This document shows, one piece after another, positions 1-6,160 of a DNA stretch of 6,314 bases. Position 1 is the stretch's first letter. Every line of letters begins with the position of its first letter. Origin of the DNA: Acidobacteriota bacterium (GTDB lineage: Bacteria; Acidobacteriota; Terriglobia; Terriglobales; Acidobacteriaceae). The position numbers were made by a program, and so were the translations under genes. The stretch spans positions 1-6,314 of the forward strand of contig JAFAPG010000339.1 of the NCBI GenBank assembly GCA_019247235.1, in the 5' to 3' direction. Below the pieces are notes generated by a model. That model had not been told where the DNA came from. It saw only the letters and a program-made list of their open reading frames with translations, and searched no databases.

Positions 1-539
1 TGGGAACCGAGCAAGATATCCCCACTCGGCTCGATTAACACAACGCCTTGCGTTCCGGGGAAGCCTATACTTGCGATTGCCAAGCCGCCGCTTCCGAAAG
101 TGGCATCGACTGTTCCGCCCGTATTAAGACGTTCGACGCCGAACGCAGCCGCACCTGTACCAGGATCGGTCACCGTTCCCGCAACGACAATCTGGCCGTT
201 CGACTGGAGTGCCATCGTCCCAAACGATTCGCTGAACGGAATCGGCAGCGCTGCGATTCCGCCGTGGCCGAAGCCCGGATCAAGTGCACCGCCGGATGTA
301 TAGCGCAAGACTTCGGTGGTCAGATTTCCCGCCTGAACCAAGGCAATGATCTTGCCATCCGGCTGCACCTTAACGGAGTAGGGGATGACGAAACCGGAAG
401 GAGCAAAGCTGGTTATGCTGACGCCGCCCTTGCCGAAAGTCGGGTCAAGACTGCCCGCCGCAGCGCAGGCTGATCTCACCCGGAGGATGATTCCAAATAC
501 CAACAGACCCAATGCTAGGCCAATAAATCGTCTCTTCAA
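1..539 (-). CDS. Secreted delta-60 repeat (beta-propeller-like) protein, N-terminal part
   Basis: On the minus strand the frame is open from a TTG codon at 539-537 to the window edge: 179 codons, C-terminus missing. Residues 1-28 form a signal peptide: basic KRR, a hydrophobic core (FIGLALGLLVFGIIL), then a small-residue stretch ACAAAG. The mature part carries spaced motifs LDPTFGKGGV (31-40), LDPGFGHGGI (86-95) and VDATFGSGGL (144-153), each followed by a strand such as VKVQPDGKIIALVQAG or MALQSNGQIVVAGT. This matches the delta-60 repeat (TIGR02608), about 55-58 residues per unit, thought to fold into propeller blades. The role is unknown; such proteins are usually exported. TTG is chosen because a strong AGGAG lies six bases upstream and no ATG in this frame precedes the signal peptide. 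The plus-strand frames here are shadows. Family confidence is high; function is open. Confidence 0.85.
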   Translation of the reverse strand, partial: MKRRFIGLALGLLVFGIILRVRSACAAAGSLDPTFGKGGVSITSFAPSGFVIPYSVKVQPDGKIIALVQAGNLTTEVLRYTSGGALDPGFGHGGIAALPIPFSESFGTMALQSNGQIVVAGTVTDPGTGAAAFGVERLNTGGTVDATFGSGGLAIASIGFPGTQGVVLIEPSGDILLGS

Positions 540-544
540 CGTTT

Positions 545-550
545 TCTCCT
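545..550 (-). promoter_or_regulatory. Ribosome binding site fixing the TTG start
   Basis: The minus strand reads AGGAGA six to seven bases before TTG (539-537). It is the only strong Shine-Dalgarno near the signal peptide and supports a non-ATG start. The nearby ATG at 580-578 is in another frame and encodes only a 14-residue peptide, MKRVPQGDQARRKR, whose TGA (538-536) overlaps the TTG. Confidence 0.7.
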
Positions 551-580
551 TGCCTGATCGCCTTGGGGGACCCGTTTCAT

Positions 581-1522
581 GACTGCTTTACCTGGCCGGG
601 TTAGTTATGAAACCAGCTTCGGTCCAAACGCGAGCAGGCGTCGCGTCTGCCCGGTTGGCTGCTGAGGTGGAGCCCCAGTACGCAATTGGGGGGTATCGAG
701 CTAAAGGTTACGCAAGACAAAAATCTTTGCGACCACTAGCAGGCGTGGAATCCGCGACTGAATGGCCTTAAGCACCACGCAGTGGAATGCGTCAAGCAAT
801 AAGCTGAGTATGAGCTTCAGGTTCGCGGATCATCGAAGAAGAAGCAACGCCGGTGGTTTGCGATACCTGCTGCCCGCGGGGAAGGCCTCATCGGGCACGA
901 CCTCAACTACGTGTTTTAGCTAGGCCGATCAATCCGGATCGCATGCATCTAGCGCAAGCTGAGGTGTTTCTCGGGTCATCCTGCCTTGCGCGTGCGCTAG
1001 CCAACTTGTGCATCTTCCCAGGACAGGACTTGCCATAGGAAACTCTGGAGGTGCTATCGAACCCCGTCCACCGGGAATGTTATCGCTCTCGGGCAGCCGC
1101 CGCAGCTTAAACATTTCTTTCGAATTTAATCCGTTCGACTTCATCGAGAGAAATCTCATCCCTGGTCCTATCACCATAATGGGGCAAAAGTGGTAATTGC
1201 CCTGACCGTCGAGCCAGGCCGATGAGAAGCATGACGGATAAGAGTTAGCCAACATGCTTATGGATTTCGTATGGCGGATGCGCGACCAGTTCATTTGAGG
1301 CGGGTTCGCTATTCATTGGTGGTGGTATGTTATACGGGAGGAGAGTGCGTTCGCGTTCAGTCAGACTGTTGCCGGAGCCTGTCACTACTGAATCATTTTG
1401 GGCAACTTCTTCCCGGAACCTTCGTTTGGTTGTGACACACCTCAGAAACATGCGAGTCATGCTGAACGATGGCGCCCGCTGGCTGCGGCATTAATGAGGC
1501 CTGCGTGTGAGAAGAAGAACAG
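581..1522. other. Gene-poor stretch, no supported feature
   Basis: Both strands were read and no frame gives a recognisable protein. The longest open frame is on the minus strand (1294-929, 121 codons). It lacks a ribosome binding site, has no family-like pattern and is overlapped by a further minus-strand frame (1460-1245). Shorter plus-strand frames (853-1038, 1008-1196) are equally unconvincing. There is no tRNA-like cloverleaf and no convincing terminator. A promoter for the delta-60 gene should lie in 590-760. The best candidate there (minus strand TTGTCT, 17 bp, GATACC) has a poor -10 box and is not called. Confidence 0.5.
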
Positions 1523-2192
1523 ATGCTAAGCCTCGACCGAGTGAAAACGCGCCTCGATCAACTACTCACCAAGGAAGAATCTCTCGGCGGCACGAGGCTT
1601 GGCAATGAGCTTGTAAACAAGGTGCCTTTGGAGAGTGGAAACTAGCATGTTGTATCTTTCTGCAGAAAGCGTTCGGAAGCAGCAGCTTGCAATATATTGA
1701 TTTCAGGCAGTCTATCGAGAGGACGAGAACACCTGGGGTCACGTTCAACTGGGGCTGGGGTTGCTGTGTGCTGTCAAGGAGGACCTCGAATTTGGAGCCA
1801 TCGGCCGCCTCGAGCAAATCGTATCGTCAACTTTCTATGCGGATTTTCTAAACATGGCTCAGGCGCTTCTCTATCAAAATCGAGCCGAGTTCGTCGATAT
1901 TGCTGCGTTCCTTGTCGGAGCTGTACTCGAAAATGGGCTGCGGCGGATCGCCCGAAACCATGAAGTGACTCTACGAGAGAGCGAAGACATCTCCTCCTTG
2001 AACCACAAGCTCGCTGACGCGAAAATTTACAACGACCTATGGCGCCAGAAGATACAACTCTGGAACAAGCTACGCGGGAACGCAGATCACGCAAGATTCG
2101 GTCGGAATTCTTCGAGCGACATCAGCCATATGCTCGCGGGTGTTCGCGACTTCCTCATTGATTTTCTGGCCAGCTACGCCGGGCGAATGTGA
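1523..2192 (+). pseudogene. HEPN/DUF4145-like protein, frameshifted
   Basis: Three consecutive segments in three frames read as one ancestral protein. ATG 1523 opens MLSLDRVKTRLDQLL and stops at TAG 1643-1645. A second frame (about 1633-1728) continues with EWKLACCIFLQKAFGSSS and YIDFRQSIERT. A third frame (about 1701-2192) gives REDENTWGHVQLGLGLL and then the conserved C-terminal half. That half has the helical pattern AAFLVGAVLENGLRRIA, SSLNHKLADAKIYNDLWRQK and LWNKLRGNADHARF, ending GVRDFLIDFL. RGNADH fits the HEPN R-x4-H motif, where the family usually has RNxAAH. Proteins of this type occur singly in many bacteria as helical, possibly nucleic-acid- or effector-related proteins; the activity is unknown. 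A shortened product could start at TTG 1761 or ATG 1854, but neither has a clear ribosome binding site. The two shifts mean decay or sequencing error. Its stop overlaps a GTG (2189), but the better next start is 2292. Confidence 0.6.
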
Positions 2193-2291
2193 CCAACAGC
2201 CGCCGTCATCGACGGTACGAGCTGTACTCGGTGCTCCCGGATCAGGTTGCGGAGTGGGAGAAGGATAGGGGAAGGGAGATGGTTCGGGGCT

Positions 2292-2791
2292 ATGACTTTA
2301 CCGACGGCAACAGCTCCTCCATCGCCGTTCTGGATCCTGGTTGCGGCCCTGATCGGTGCGGGCGCTGCACTTCTGGCCCAGCTTTTGGCGCATTTACTCA
2401 CACGTGGCCGTGAGAACCGGCGACTCCGGCTGGAATCATACAGGCAATTCCGGACCGAGTTCATCGAGGATCAGGAACCACGAGCCATCTCCAGGAAATA
2501 CTACGGCACGGGCGATCCTCAACTTACCGAGGAAGAGATAGAGCGTTATCTCGATTTTTTCGAGGACATGGGGCTTTACTGGTCGCGCGACCTCATCGAC
2601 CTGGATCTGATTGATGAGTCGTTTGGCGACTATGTGATCGATTGCTACCGGAACAACACTATTATGAAATATGTGGGCGCCGTGCGCGGCGAACAGCGCG
2701 ACCCTCGTATTGGGAACATTTCGAGAACCTGGCCAAAGAGTTGGTGAGGCGCCAGCAACAACGAAGAGAAAAGCAGGAGCGACGGCGATGA
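2292..2791 (+). pseudogene. Single-pass membrane protein, one-base frameshift near C-terminus
   Basis: ATG 2292 follows purine-rich GGGAGA and GGGG stretches and is preferred over TTG 2247 because it sits just before the membrane segment. Residues 12-36 are hydrophobic (FWILVAALIGAGAALLAQLL) and are followed by basic TRGRENRRLR, which suggests an N-out, C-in topology. The cytoplasmic part is helical and acidic, with the signature LTEEEIERYLDFFEDMGLYW and then LIDLDLIDESFGDYVIDCY. This resembles membrane-anchored DUF4760-like hypothetical proteins. As read, the frame ends early at TGA 2745-2747 after a garbled tail. Dropping one base in the codon at 2706 restores YWEHFENLAKELV and a basic RRQQQREKQERRR tail, stopping at TGA 2789-2791. 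The restored protein is 166 residues. The site has no slippery heptamer, so a deletion or sequencing error is more likely than programmed shifting. Function unknown. Confidence 0.6.
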
Positions 2792-2859
2792 AACACCGAT
2801 TTCGCAAAGGCGGCCAGAAGGTCAAACATCCCAGCCCACCACCATCACCAAAGAAATAA
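2788..2859 (+). CDS. Tiny basic proline-rich peptide (candidate)
   Basis: The ATG at 2788 overlaps the corrected stop of the membrane protein as ATGA, an arrangement typical of translational coupling. The 23-residue product begins MKHRFRKGGQKVKH and ends in a PSPPPSP segment followed by KK and a TAA stop. It has eight Lys/Arg, two His and no acidic residue. I recognise no family. It could be a real small coupled gene, a former C-terminal extension of the upstream protein, or chance. Only the ATGA overlap and the skewed composition support it. Confidence 0.3.
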   Translation: MKHRFRKGGQKVKHPSPPPSPKK

Positions 2860-2862
2860 TAG

Positions 2863-2882
2863 TGCTATAGGCTCAAATAGCA
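2863..2882 (+). other. Small inverted repeat, possible weak stem-loop
   Basis: TGCTAT (2863-2868) and ATAGCA (2877-2882) can pair over an 8-base loop just after the small ORF. The stem is AT-rich and no run of T follows, so it is not called a terminator. Confidence 0.2.
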
Positions 2883-3036
2883 GACCAAAGCTGAACCGCG
2901 CCAATAAACGAGTGACAGCACTGCTCAGCAAATGTCTCGCACTCGACGCCGTGCGGGTTTTAATTGTCAGGCGTATCCAGTTTTCGACGTTTGTCATCCT
3001 CAACCCATGCGGAGTGGTGTTGCACCAGACCTATAA

Positions 3037-3266
3037 TCAACTATCCCCAATGGAGACGAAGAGCTCGCCAATTTAGCTAAGAACAAGAGAATCTCGGCTA
3101 TCACGATATCCGCCTCGGGAACATTCCGGACGCGCGACTAACGAAGTTCATCACCACAAATCTTCCTTCCGTGCTGCCCGACGCACGCGCCAAACTCGAA
3201 GAGTACAAAGATTTGCTCTCCGAATTTGCCGACGAGGGTATTACCCGGAATTGCCGCACGGGTTAG
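3037..3266 (+). pseudogene. Remnant of an unrecognised gene in shifted frames
   Basis: Coding-like text appears in two frames. Frame A (3037-3138) reads PNGDEELANLAKNKR. Frame B (3081-3263) reads ENLGYHDIRLGNIPDARL, then TKFITTNLPSVLP, then ARAKLEEYKDLLSEFADEG, before TAG 3264-3266. Frame A resumes around 3241 and leads into the acidic ORF at 3283. A change from A to B and back to A is what two compensating indels in one gene would produce. There is no ATG at the head of either segment; GTG 3171 is the only plausible internal start. I recognise no family. The amphipathic helix KLEEYKDLLSEFADE is the most protein-like part. A chance origin cannot be excluded because each segment is short. Confidence 0.3.
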
Positions 3267-3282
3267 ACGCCGGAAGGCAAGA

Positions 3283-3381
3283 GTGAACGAGGACGGCGAT
3301 TGGGCCGACATTGATTGGGCCGACATTGATTGGGCCGACATTGAACGCGACCTCGGCTATGAGCCGGAGGACGAGGAGTAG
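3283..3381 (+). CDS. Very acidic 32-residue ORF with DWADI repeats
   Basis: GTG 3283 has GGAAGG (3272-3277) five bases upstream. The product contains three tandem DWADI pentads (residues 6-20), then ERDLGYEPEDEE and a TAG stop. Fifteen of 32 residues are Asp or Glu and only one is basic. No signal peptide or membrane segment is present. It may be an independent micro-protein, or the C-terminal tail of the frame-hopping gene immediately upstream, whose matching frame is open across the GTG (RRRKARVNEDGD). The pentads are exact at the DNA level, so this is recent repeat expansion rather than old conserved structure. I do not recognise a family. Confidence 0.35.
   Translation: MNEDGDWADIDWADIDWADIERDLGYEPEDEE
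3298..3342 (+). repeat. Three perfect 15-bp tandem repeats
   Basis: The unit GATTGGGCCGACATT occurs at 3298-3312, 3313-3327 and 3328-3342 without mismatch. Because 15 is a multiple of three, every frame stays open through it. The plus strand gives DWADI; minus-strand frames give MSAQS and QCRPN. Copy-number change would not shift the frame. Confidence 0.95.
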
Positions 3382-4383
3382 TGTCAGACCACACCCTGCC
3401 TGAGAGGTGCGATTTAAACGCCCCTGCCAAATCCGTCGCTCCTAACCTGCAGCGATCCCCGGGCACATGGTCATATTGAAGAAGTACTGCGGCTCTCGCA
3501 GCATTTCGGGCGCCGGCACCACCGCTGAAAGCGTTTTCGTCCCACTCTTTTCGGTTGTTTTATGACTGTAAATTCATGACTCACAAGGGCAGAGCGGGAA
3601 GGGCAGGCAGAAACAGTACCGCGCCGCCTAGCGGCTAAATGTGAGCTCAACTGCCGCGCGGCGCAAATACCTAAATCTTTTTTGGGTGCACGGTACCAAT
3701 GAATGATCCCGCTGAGTCTCCGACAAATCGCTGCGAACGAGATTGGGTTGCTAATCAACCGTGCGACCTTTGCATGATTTCCGTGCAGATCAGAAGAGTC
3801 TCCATGTTCAATCTTTACTGTGGAAGGGGTCTCCTCTGTGTTGCCTTCGAGTATTTGTGAATCGCCCGCAACTCTACCAGGGTTGCGCTGCACGCCAGAT
3901 TTACTACCAAACCTCAGGCCTCAGGATGGCAGCGCTCAGTAGCCAACGACTCAACCCAGCTTCGATCTGGCATCGCGTCCGAAGCCTAAGAATGATTTGC
4001 CCGGCCGAACCTCTTCCAGCGCTGTCTTGCCTCTTTGGTGTTAGCAACCGGTAACAATCTCAATTTGTCGAACAAGCAGGCAGCAAGGCATCTAGGGCCG
4101 CCTTGACTATCGAGCCCCATTCAACCGCCGCGCGCGCAGCCAACGACGAAGCGACTGAAATAACCACATCAGCAAATGCGTCCTGGTGCATTATGCGGAG
4201 GAGTTAGGCTGCGACTGCACTGGATCCAAGATTCCGGAAACAACGGCGGATTACGAGAACCTTCGATTGCGACGCCAAGTGTTCAGCTAAATGCACCAGC
4301 CTGCGGAGTAGGTTCGCCGTACCCCGACACAACAGTGATATTCCTGCCGTCCGCTTGATTGGTGCCTATTTGTAATAATCACC
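3382..4383. other. Gene-poor stretch of about 1 kb
   Basis: No frame on either strand gives a recognisable protein. The longest open frames (minus 3893-3471, plus 3761-4054) are low-complexity in pattern, rich in Ser, Arg and Cys, and have no ribosome binding site, so they look like chance. A 43-codon minus-strand frame (4191-4060) has a hydrophobic helix-like stretch (VVISVASSLAARAAVEW), but it is preceded by CTCCTCC rather than a Shine-Dalgarno. One GC-rich inverted repeat lies at 3621-3664. No tRNA, rRNA or CRISPR pattern was seen. It is probably decayed or intergenic DNA. Confidence 0.5.
3621..3664. other. GC-rich inverted repeat
   Basis: GCGCCGC (3621-3627) is complementary to GCGGCGC (3658-3664). 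Nested inside are GCCGC-CTA-GCGGC near 3623-3635 and the perfect palindrome CCGCGCGG (3654-3661). There is no adjacent gene or T-run, so its role is unknown. Such sequence can arise by chance in GC-rich DNA. Confidence 0.3.
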
Positions 4384-4412
4384 TTGACTCGTTGGTAATG
4401 CCTAATTCTAAT
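4384..4412 (+). promoter_or_regulatory. Sigma70-type promoter for the OmpA-domain gene
   Basis: The -35 box TTGACT (4384-4389) and the -10 box TCTAAT (4407-4412) each match the consensus at five of six positions, with the optimal 17-bp spacing. The surroundings are AT-rich compared with flanking DNA. Transcription would begin near 4419 and give a leader of about 78 bases before ATG 4497. Confidence 0.6.
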
Positions 4413-4428
4413 AATCTCGGAGTGGCCC

Positions 4429-4468
4429 GACTCGGCTCCGGATGGCGTTAGCCCGCAGAAGCCGGGTC
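4429..4468 (+). promoter_or_regulatory. Stem-loop in the 5' leader
   Basis: GACTCGGCT (4429-4437) pairs with AGCCGGGTC (4460-4468) over nine base pairs including one G-U. Within the 22-base loop, GGC-GTTA-GCC (4444-4453) can form a second small hairpin. The structure ends about 16 bases before the ribosome binding site. It has no T-run, so it is not a terminator. It may stabilise the mRNA or modulate translation; no known riboswitch class is recognised. Confidence 0.4.
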
Positions 4469-4483
4469 AGCAACGCGCATGCT

Positions 4484-4490
4484 AAGGGGG
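4484..4490 (+). promoter_or_regulatory. Ribosome binding site deciding the start
   Basis: AAGGGGG ends six bases before ATG 4497. It therefore favours that codon over the in-frame ATG at 4479, which lies upstream of the site and would add six residues before the signal peptide. Confidence 0.7.
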
Positions 4491-4496
4491 ATACAA

Positions 4497-5885
4497 ATGA
4501 GGTTAACATATTGGGCAGTGCTGTTGGTTTTGCTATCCACTTCCAGCGTCTATTCACAGGTATTCTCGACATCTGCTCTGAATCCGACACCGATTGATAG
4601 CAGCGGTGTCATTACCGGTTCCTTTCCGGTCGGAGGCGGTTCAGCTGCTTACTACTTTTCCGTTGATCTTCAGAAGGGTGATCTCGTAACTGAGATATCG
4701 CTATCTGGCCGAGCTAACGTTGACAAGAAGCTAGAATTTACTCTGTTAGATGCCGACCAGCATGTCGATAATTCCTACTATATCTATGCTGGCCTGGACT
4801 CGAATCAGGACGAGGCCCGTCACTTCTCGATCGACACCTCCGGACATTATCTGGTGAAGATTAGGTTAGATGGCCCTGAGAGCACATCTTTTCGCGTTCA
4901 GCTGGGTGGATCGTCAATACCTTCGCAAACGTCTCACCCGGATGTGGCTCAAACATTATCGACATCGGCATTGTTTCCTGCCGTGATTCCTCCTAGTGGA
5001 GTGATCGAGGGCAGATTCCCGGGCGGTGGAGATAACCACAACACTTATTACTATTTCTCGGTCGACCTCAAGGCAGGGTCATTAATTACGCAAATCAAAA
5101 TATCTGGACGATCAAATGTTACCAAGGAGCTTGAGTTAGCGTTGTTGGACTCCAATATGCGGTCGATCGGTTCGTATTATATCCTGGCTGGACTTGACGA
5201 AAACGCGGAACAAACAAAATCGTTCGCGATTGACAGCACTGGCAGGTACTTTATTCGGCTGACGCTTAAGGGGCGCGAGAATACTAATTTCAAGGTAGAG
5301 GTGGGCGGCAGCGCCTTTCCAGCCAAATCAAATGGAGACACTACTGGTGCTAAGCAACTTCCGGGGGCCATCCAACAACTCAAAGGTCCTGGGCAACAGC
5401 CAGGCGCCATTCAAGTCCCTAAAGGTATCCAAGCAATCAAGCAAGAGAGCCTTCCTTGCGAGAGCCGGATTTCCGTTGGTGCAGACGCTTTGTTTGCTTT
5501 CGATCGGTCCGACCTTGGGAGCGATGCAACTGAAACCCTGGAGAAATTGGGTCCCATAATCCGAAGATTCGGAACGCGTCCGGTTGAAATCGATGGCCAC
5601 ACCGATGCTATCGGCTCGCTGTCCTACAATCAGCAGCTGAGTGAAGCGCGCGCCGAAACGGTCAAGCGCTGGTTGGTGAAGCGGGACGTCATACCAGCCT
5701 CCACACCTATCAAAGGCTACGGAAAAACTCGACCCGTCGCTCCAAACAACAATCCGGATGGTAGCGACAATCCTATCGGCCGTCAGAGAAACCGCCGCGT
5801 CGAGATTCTGATTAATACGTGCAAGCCAGCTCAAACCGCGCTGGTTGTGCCGGCTGGCAAGGCGCAAAGCACGAGCGCACCTTAG
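4497..5885 (+). CDS. Secreted protein with two tandem beta-domains and a C-terminal OmpA domain
   Basis: The product is 462 residues from ATG 4497. Residues 1-20 are a signal peptide (MRLTYWAVLLVLLSTSSVYS, cleavage before Q21). Two copies of a ~120-residue domain follow (about 22-143 and 153-276), roughly half identical by eye. Both contain STSAL, SGVI.G.FP.GGG, YYFSVDL, SGR.NV.KELE..LLD, SYYI.AGLD and a final GG motif. This Tyr-rich beta pattern resembles pre-peptidase C-terminal-like sandwiches, but that is inference. The linker (277-320) contains PGAIQ twice. Residues 321-444 are an OmpA C-terminal domain (PF00691): ALFAFDRSDL, GHTDAIGS, YNQQLSEARA, KGYGKTRPVA and GRQRNRRVEI. Asp370 and Arg385 are 15 residues apart, as in the diaminopimelate-binding pair of OmpA domains. 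The only cysteines, 321 and 442, flank this domain and may form a disulfide. The likely role is anchoring an envelope or periplasmic adhesive or structural domain to peptidoglycan. It is monocistronic as seen. Confidence 0.9.
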   Translation: MRLTYWAVLLVLLSTSSVYSQVFSTSALNPTPIDSSGVITGSFPVGGGSAAYYFSVDLQKGDLVTEISLSGRANVDKKLEFTLLDADQHVDNSYYIYAGLDSNQDEARHFSIDTSGHYLVKIRLDGPESTSFRVQLGGSSIPSQTSHPDVAQTLSTSALFPAVIPPSGVIEGRFPGGGDNHNTYYYFSVDLKAGSLITQIKISGRSNVTKELELALLDSNMRSIGSYYILAGLDENAEQTKSFAIDSTGRYFIRLTLKGRENTNFKVEVGGSAFPAKSNGDTTGAKQLPGAIQQLKGPGQQPGAIQVPKGIQAIKQESLPCESRISVGADALFAFDRSDLGSDATETLEKLGPIIRRFGTRPVEIDGHTDAIGSLSYNQQLSEARAETVKRWLVKRDVIPASTPIKGYGKTRPVAPNNNPDGSDNPIGRQRNRRVEILINTCKPAQTALVVPAGKAQSTSAP

Positions 5886-5906
5886 CCCGCTTTCACTACG
5901 GATGGA

Positions 5907-5932
5907 GGCGGCTGCAGAACAGAAAGGCCGCC
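5907..5932 (+). terminator. Weak terminator-like hairpin after the OmpA-domain gene
   Basis: GGCGGC (5907-5912) pairs with GCCGCC (5927-5932) across a 14-base loop, about 21 bases after the stop codon. No T-run follows, so intrinsic termination would be poor. It may only protect the 3' end of the mRNA. Confidence 0.25.
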
Positions 5933-6000
5933 GTGATTACGAGGCCTACTGACCATGCAAGAAATCCATGCGCCATATACGGGATTTACAATTGGCAAAA

Positions 6001-6160
6001 CCTAATTTCCGCGAATCGATTTCGTTGGCCCGCCAGCATGGGCGCGAAGGCTAGGAGACTGATGGGCCTTGCGCGACTGCTCGCCCGCGAAGGCGATCAC
6101 GCCGAAGCGCACCATAATGGCAGAATTTGCGACTGGTTTATAGAAGGATTTCATACCGCT
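6001..6160 (+). pseudogene. C-terminal remnant of an adenylate-cyclase/ATPase-type protein, cut by an IS
   Basis: One frame from 6001 reads NFRESISLARQH. After a one-base shift at about 6040 the text continues GAKARRLMGLARLLAREGDH and AEAHH. Near 6110-6122 a further pair of small indels separates MAEF from DWFIEGFHTA. The composite matches the TPR-like tail common at the end of rhizobial class III adenylate/guanylate cyclase-ATPase proteins: F.ESI.LAR..GAK..EL.A..SLARL....G...EA...L...Y.WFTEGFDTADL. The remnant stops within this last motif, at the point where the IS-like repeats begin. It has no start, catalytic domain or stop of its own and cannot be functional. The match comes from memory of the family pattern, so confidence is moderate. 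Confidence 0.5.

Noticed and set aside
48..582. Plus-strand open frames of 60-140 codons
   Set aside because: They lie opposite the delta-60 gene, whose signal peptide and regular repeats are clear on the minus strand.
929..1294. 121-codon minus-strand frame
   Set aside because: No ribosome binding site, no recognisable motif pattern, and overlapped by another minus-strand frame; likely chance.
2189..2413. GTG-started 74-codon frame overlapping the HEPN-like stop
   Set aside because: The GTGA overlap is attractive, but the frame runs under the membrane segment of the 2292 gene and its second half is Cys/Pro-rich noise.
2700..2712. Programmed ribosomal frameshift
   Set aside because: No X-XXY-YYZ slippery heptamer or evident downstream pseudoknot at the shift point; a deletion explains it more simply.
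2912..3076. 54-codon plus-strand frame from GTG
   Set aside because: No Shine-Dalgarno and no family resemblance; length is within chance expectation.
3138..3341. Minus-strand frame beginning with three MSAQS repeats
   Set aside because: The open frame is created by the 15-bp repeat, which keeps all frames open; the plus-strand frame has the ribosome binding site.
4060..4191. 43-codon minus-strand frame with hydrophobic stretch
   Set aside because: No ribosome binding site and bounded by a close upstream stop; too short to separate from chance.
5328..5867. 179-codon minus-strand frame opposite the OmpA domain
   Set aside because: Shadow of a clearly conserved OmpA domain on the plus strand.
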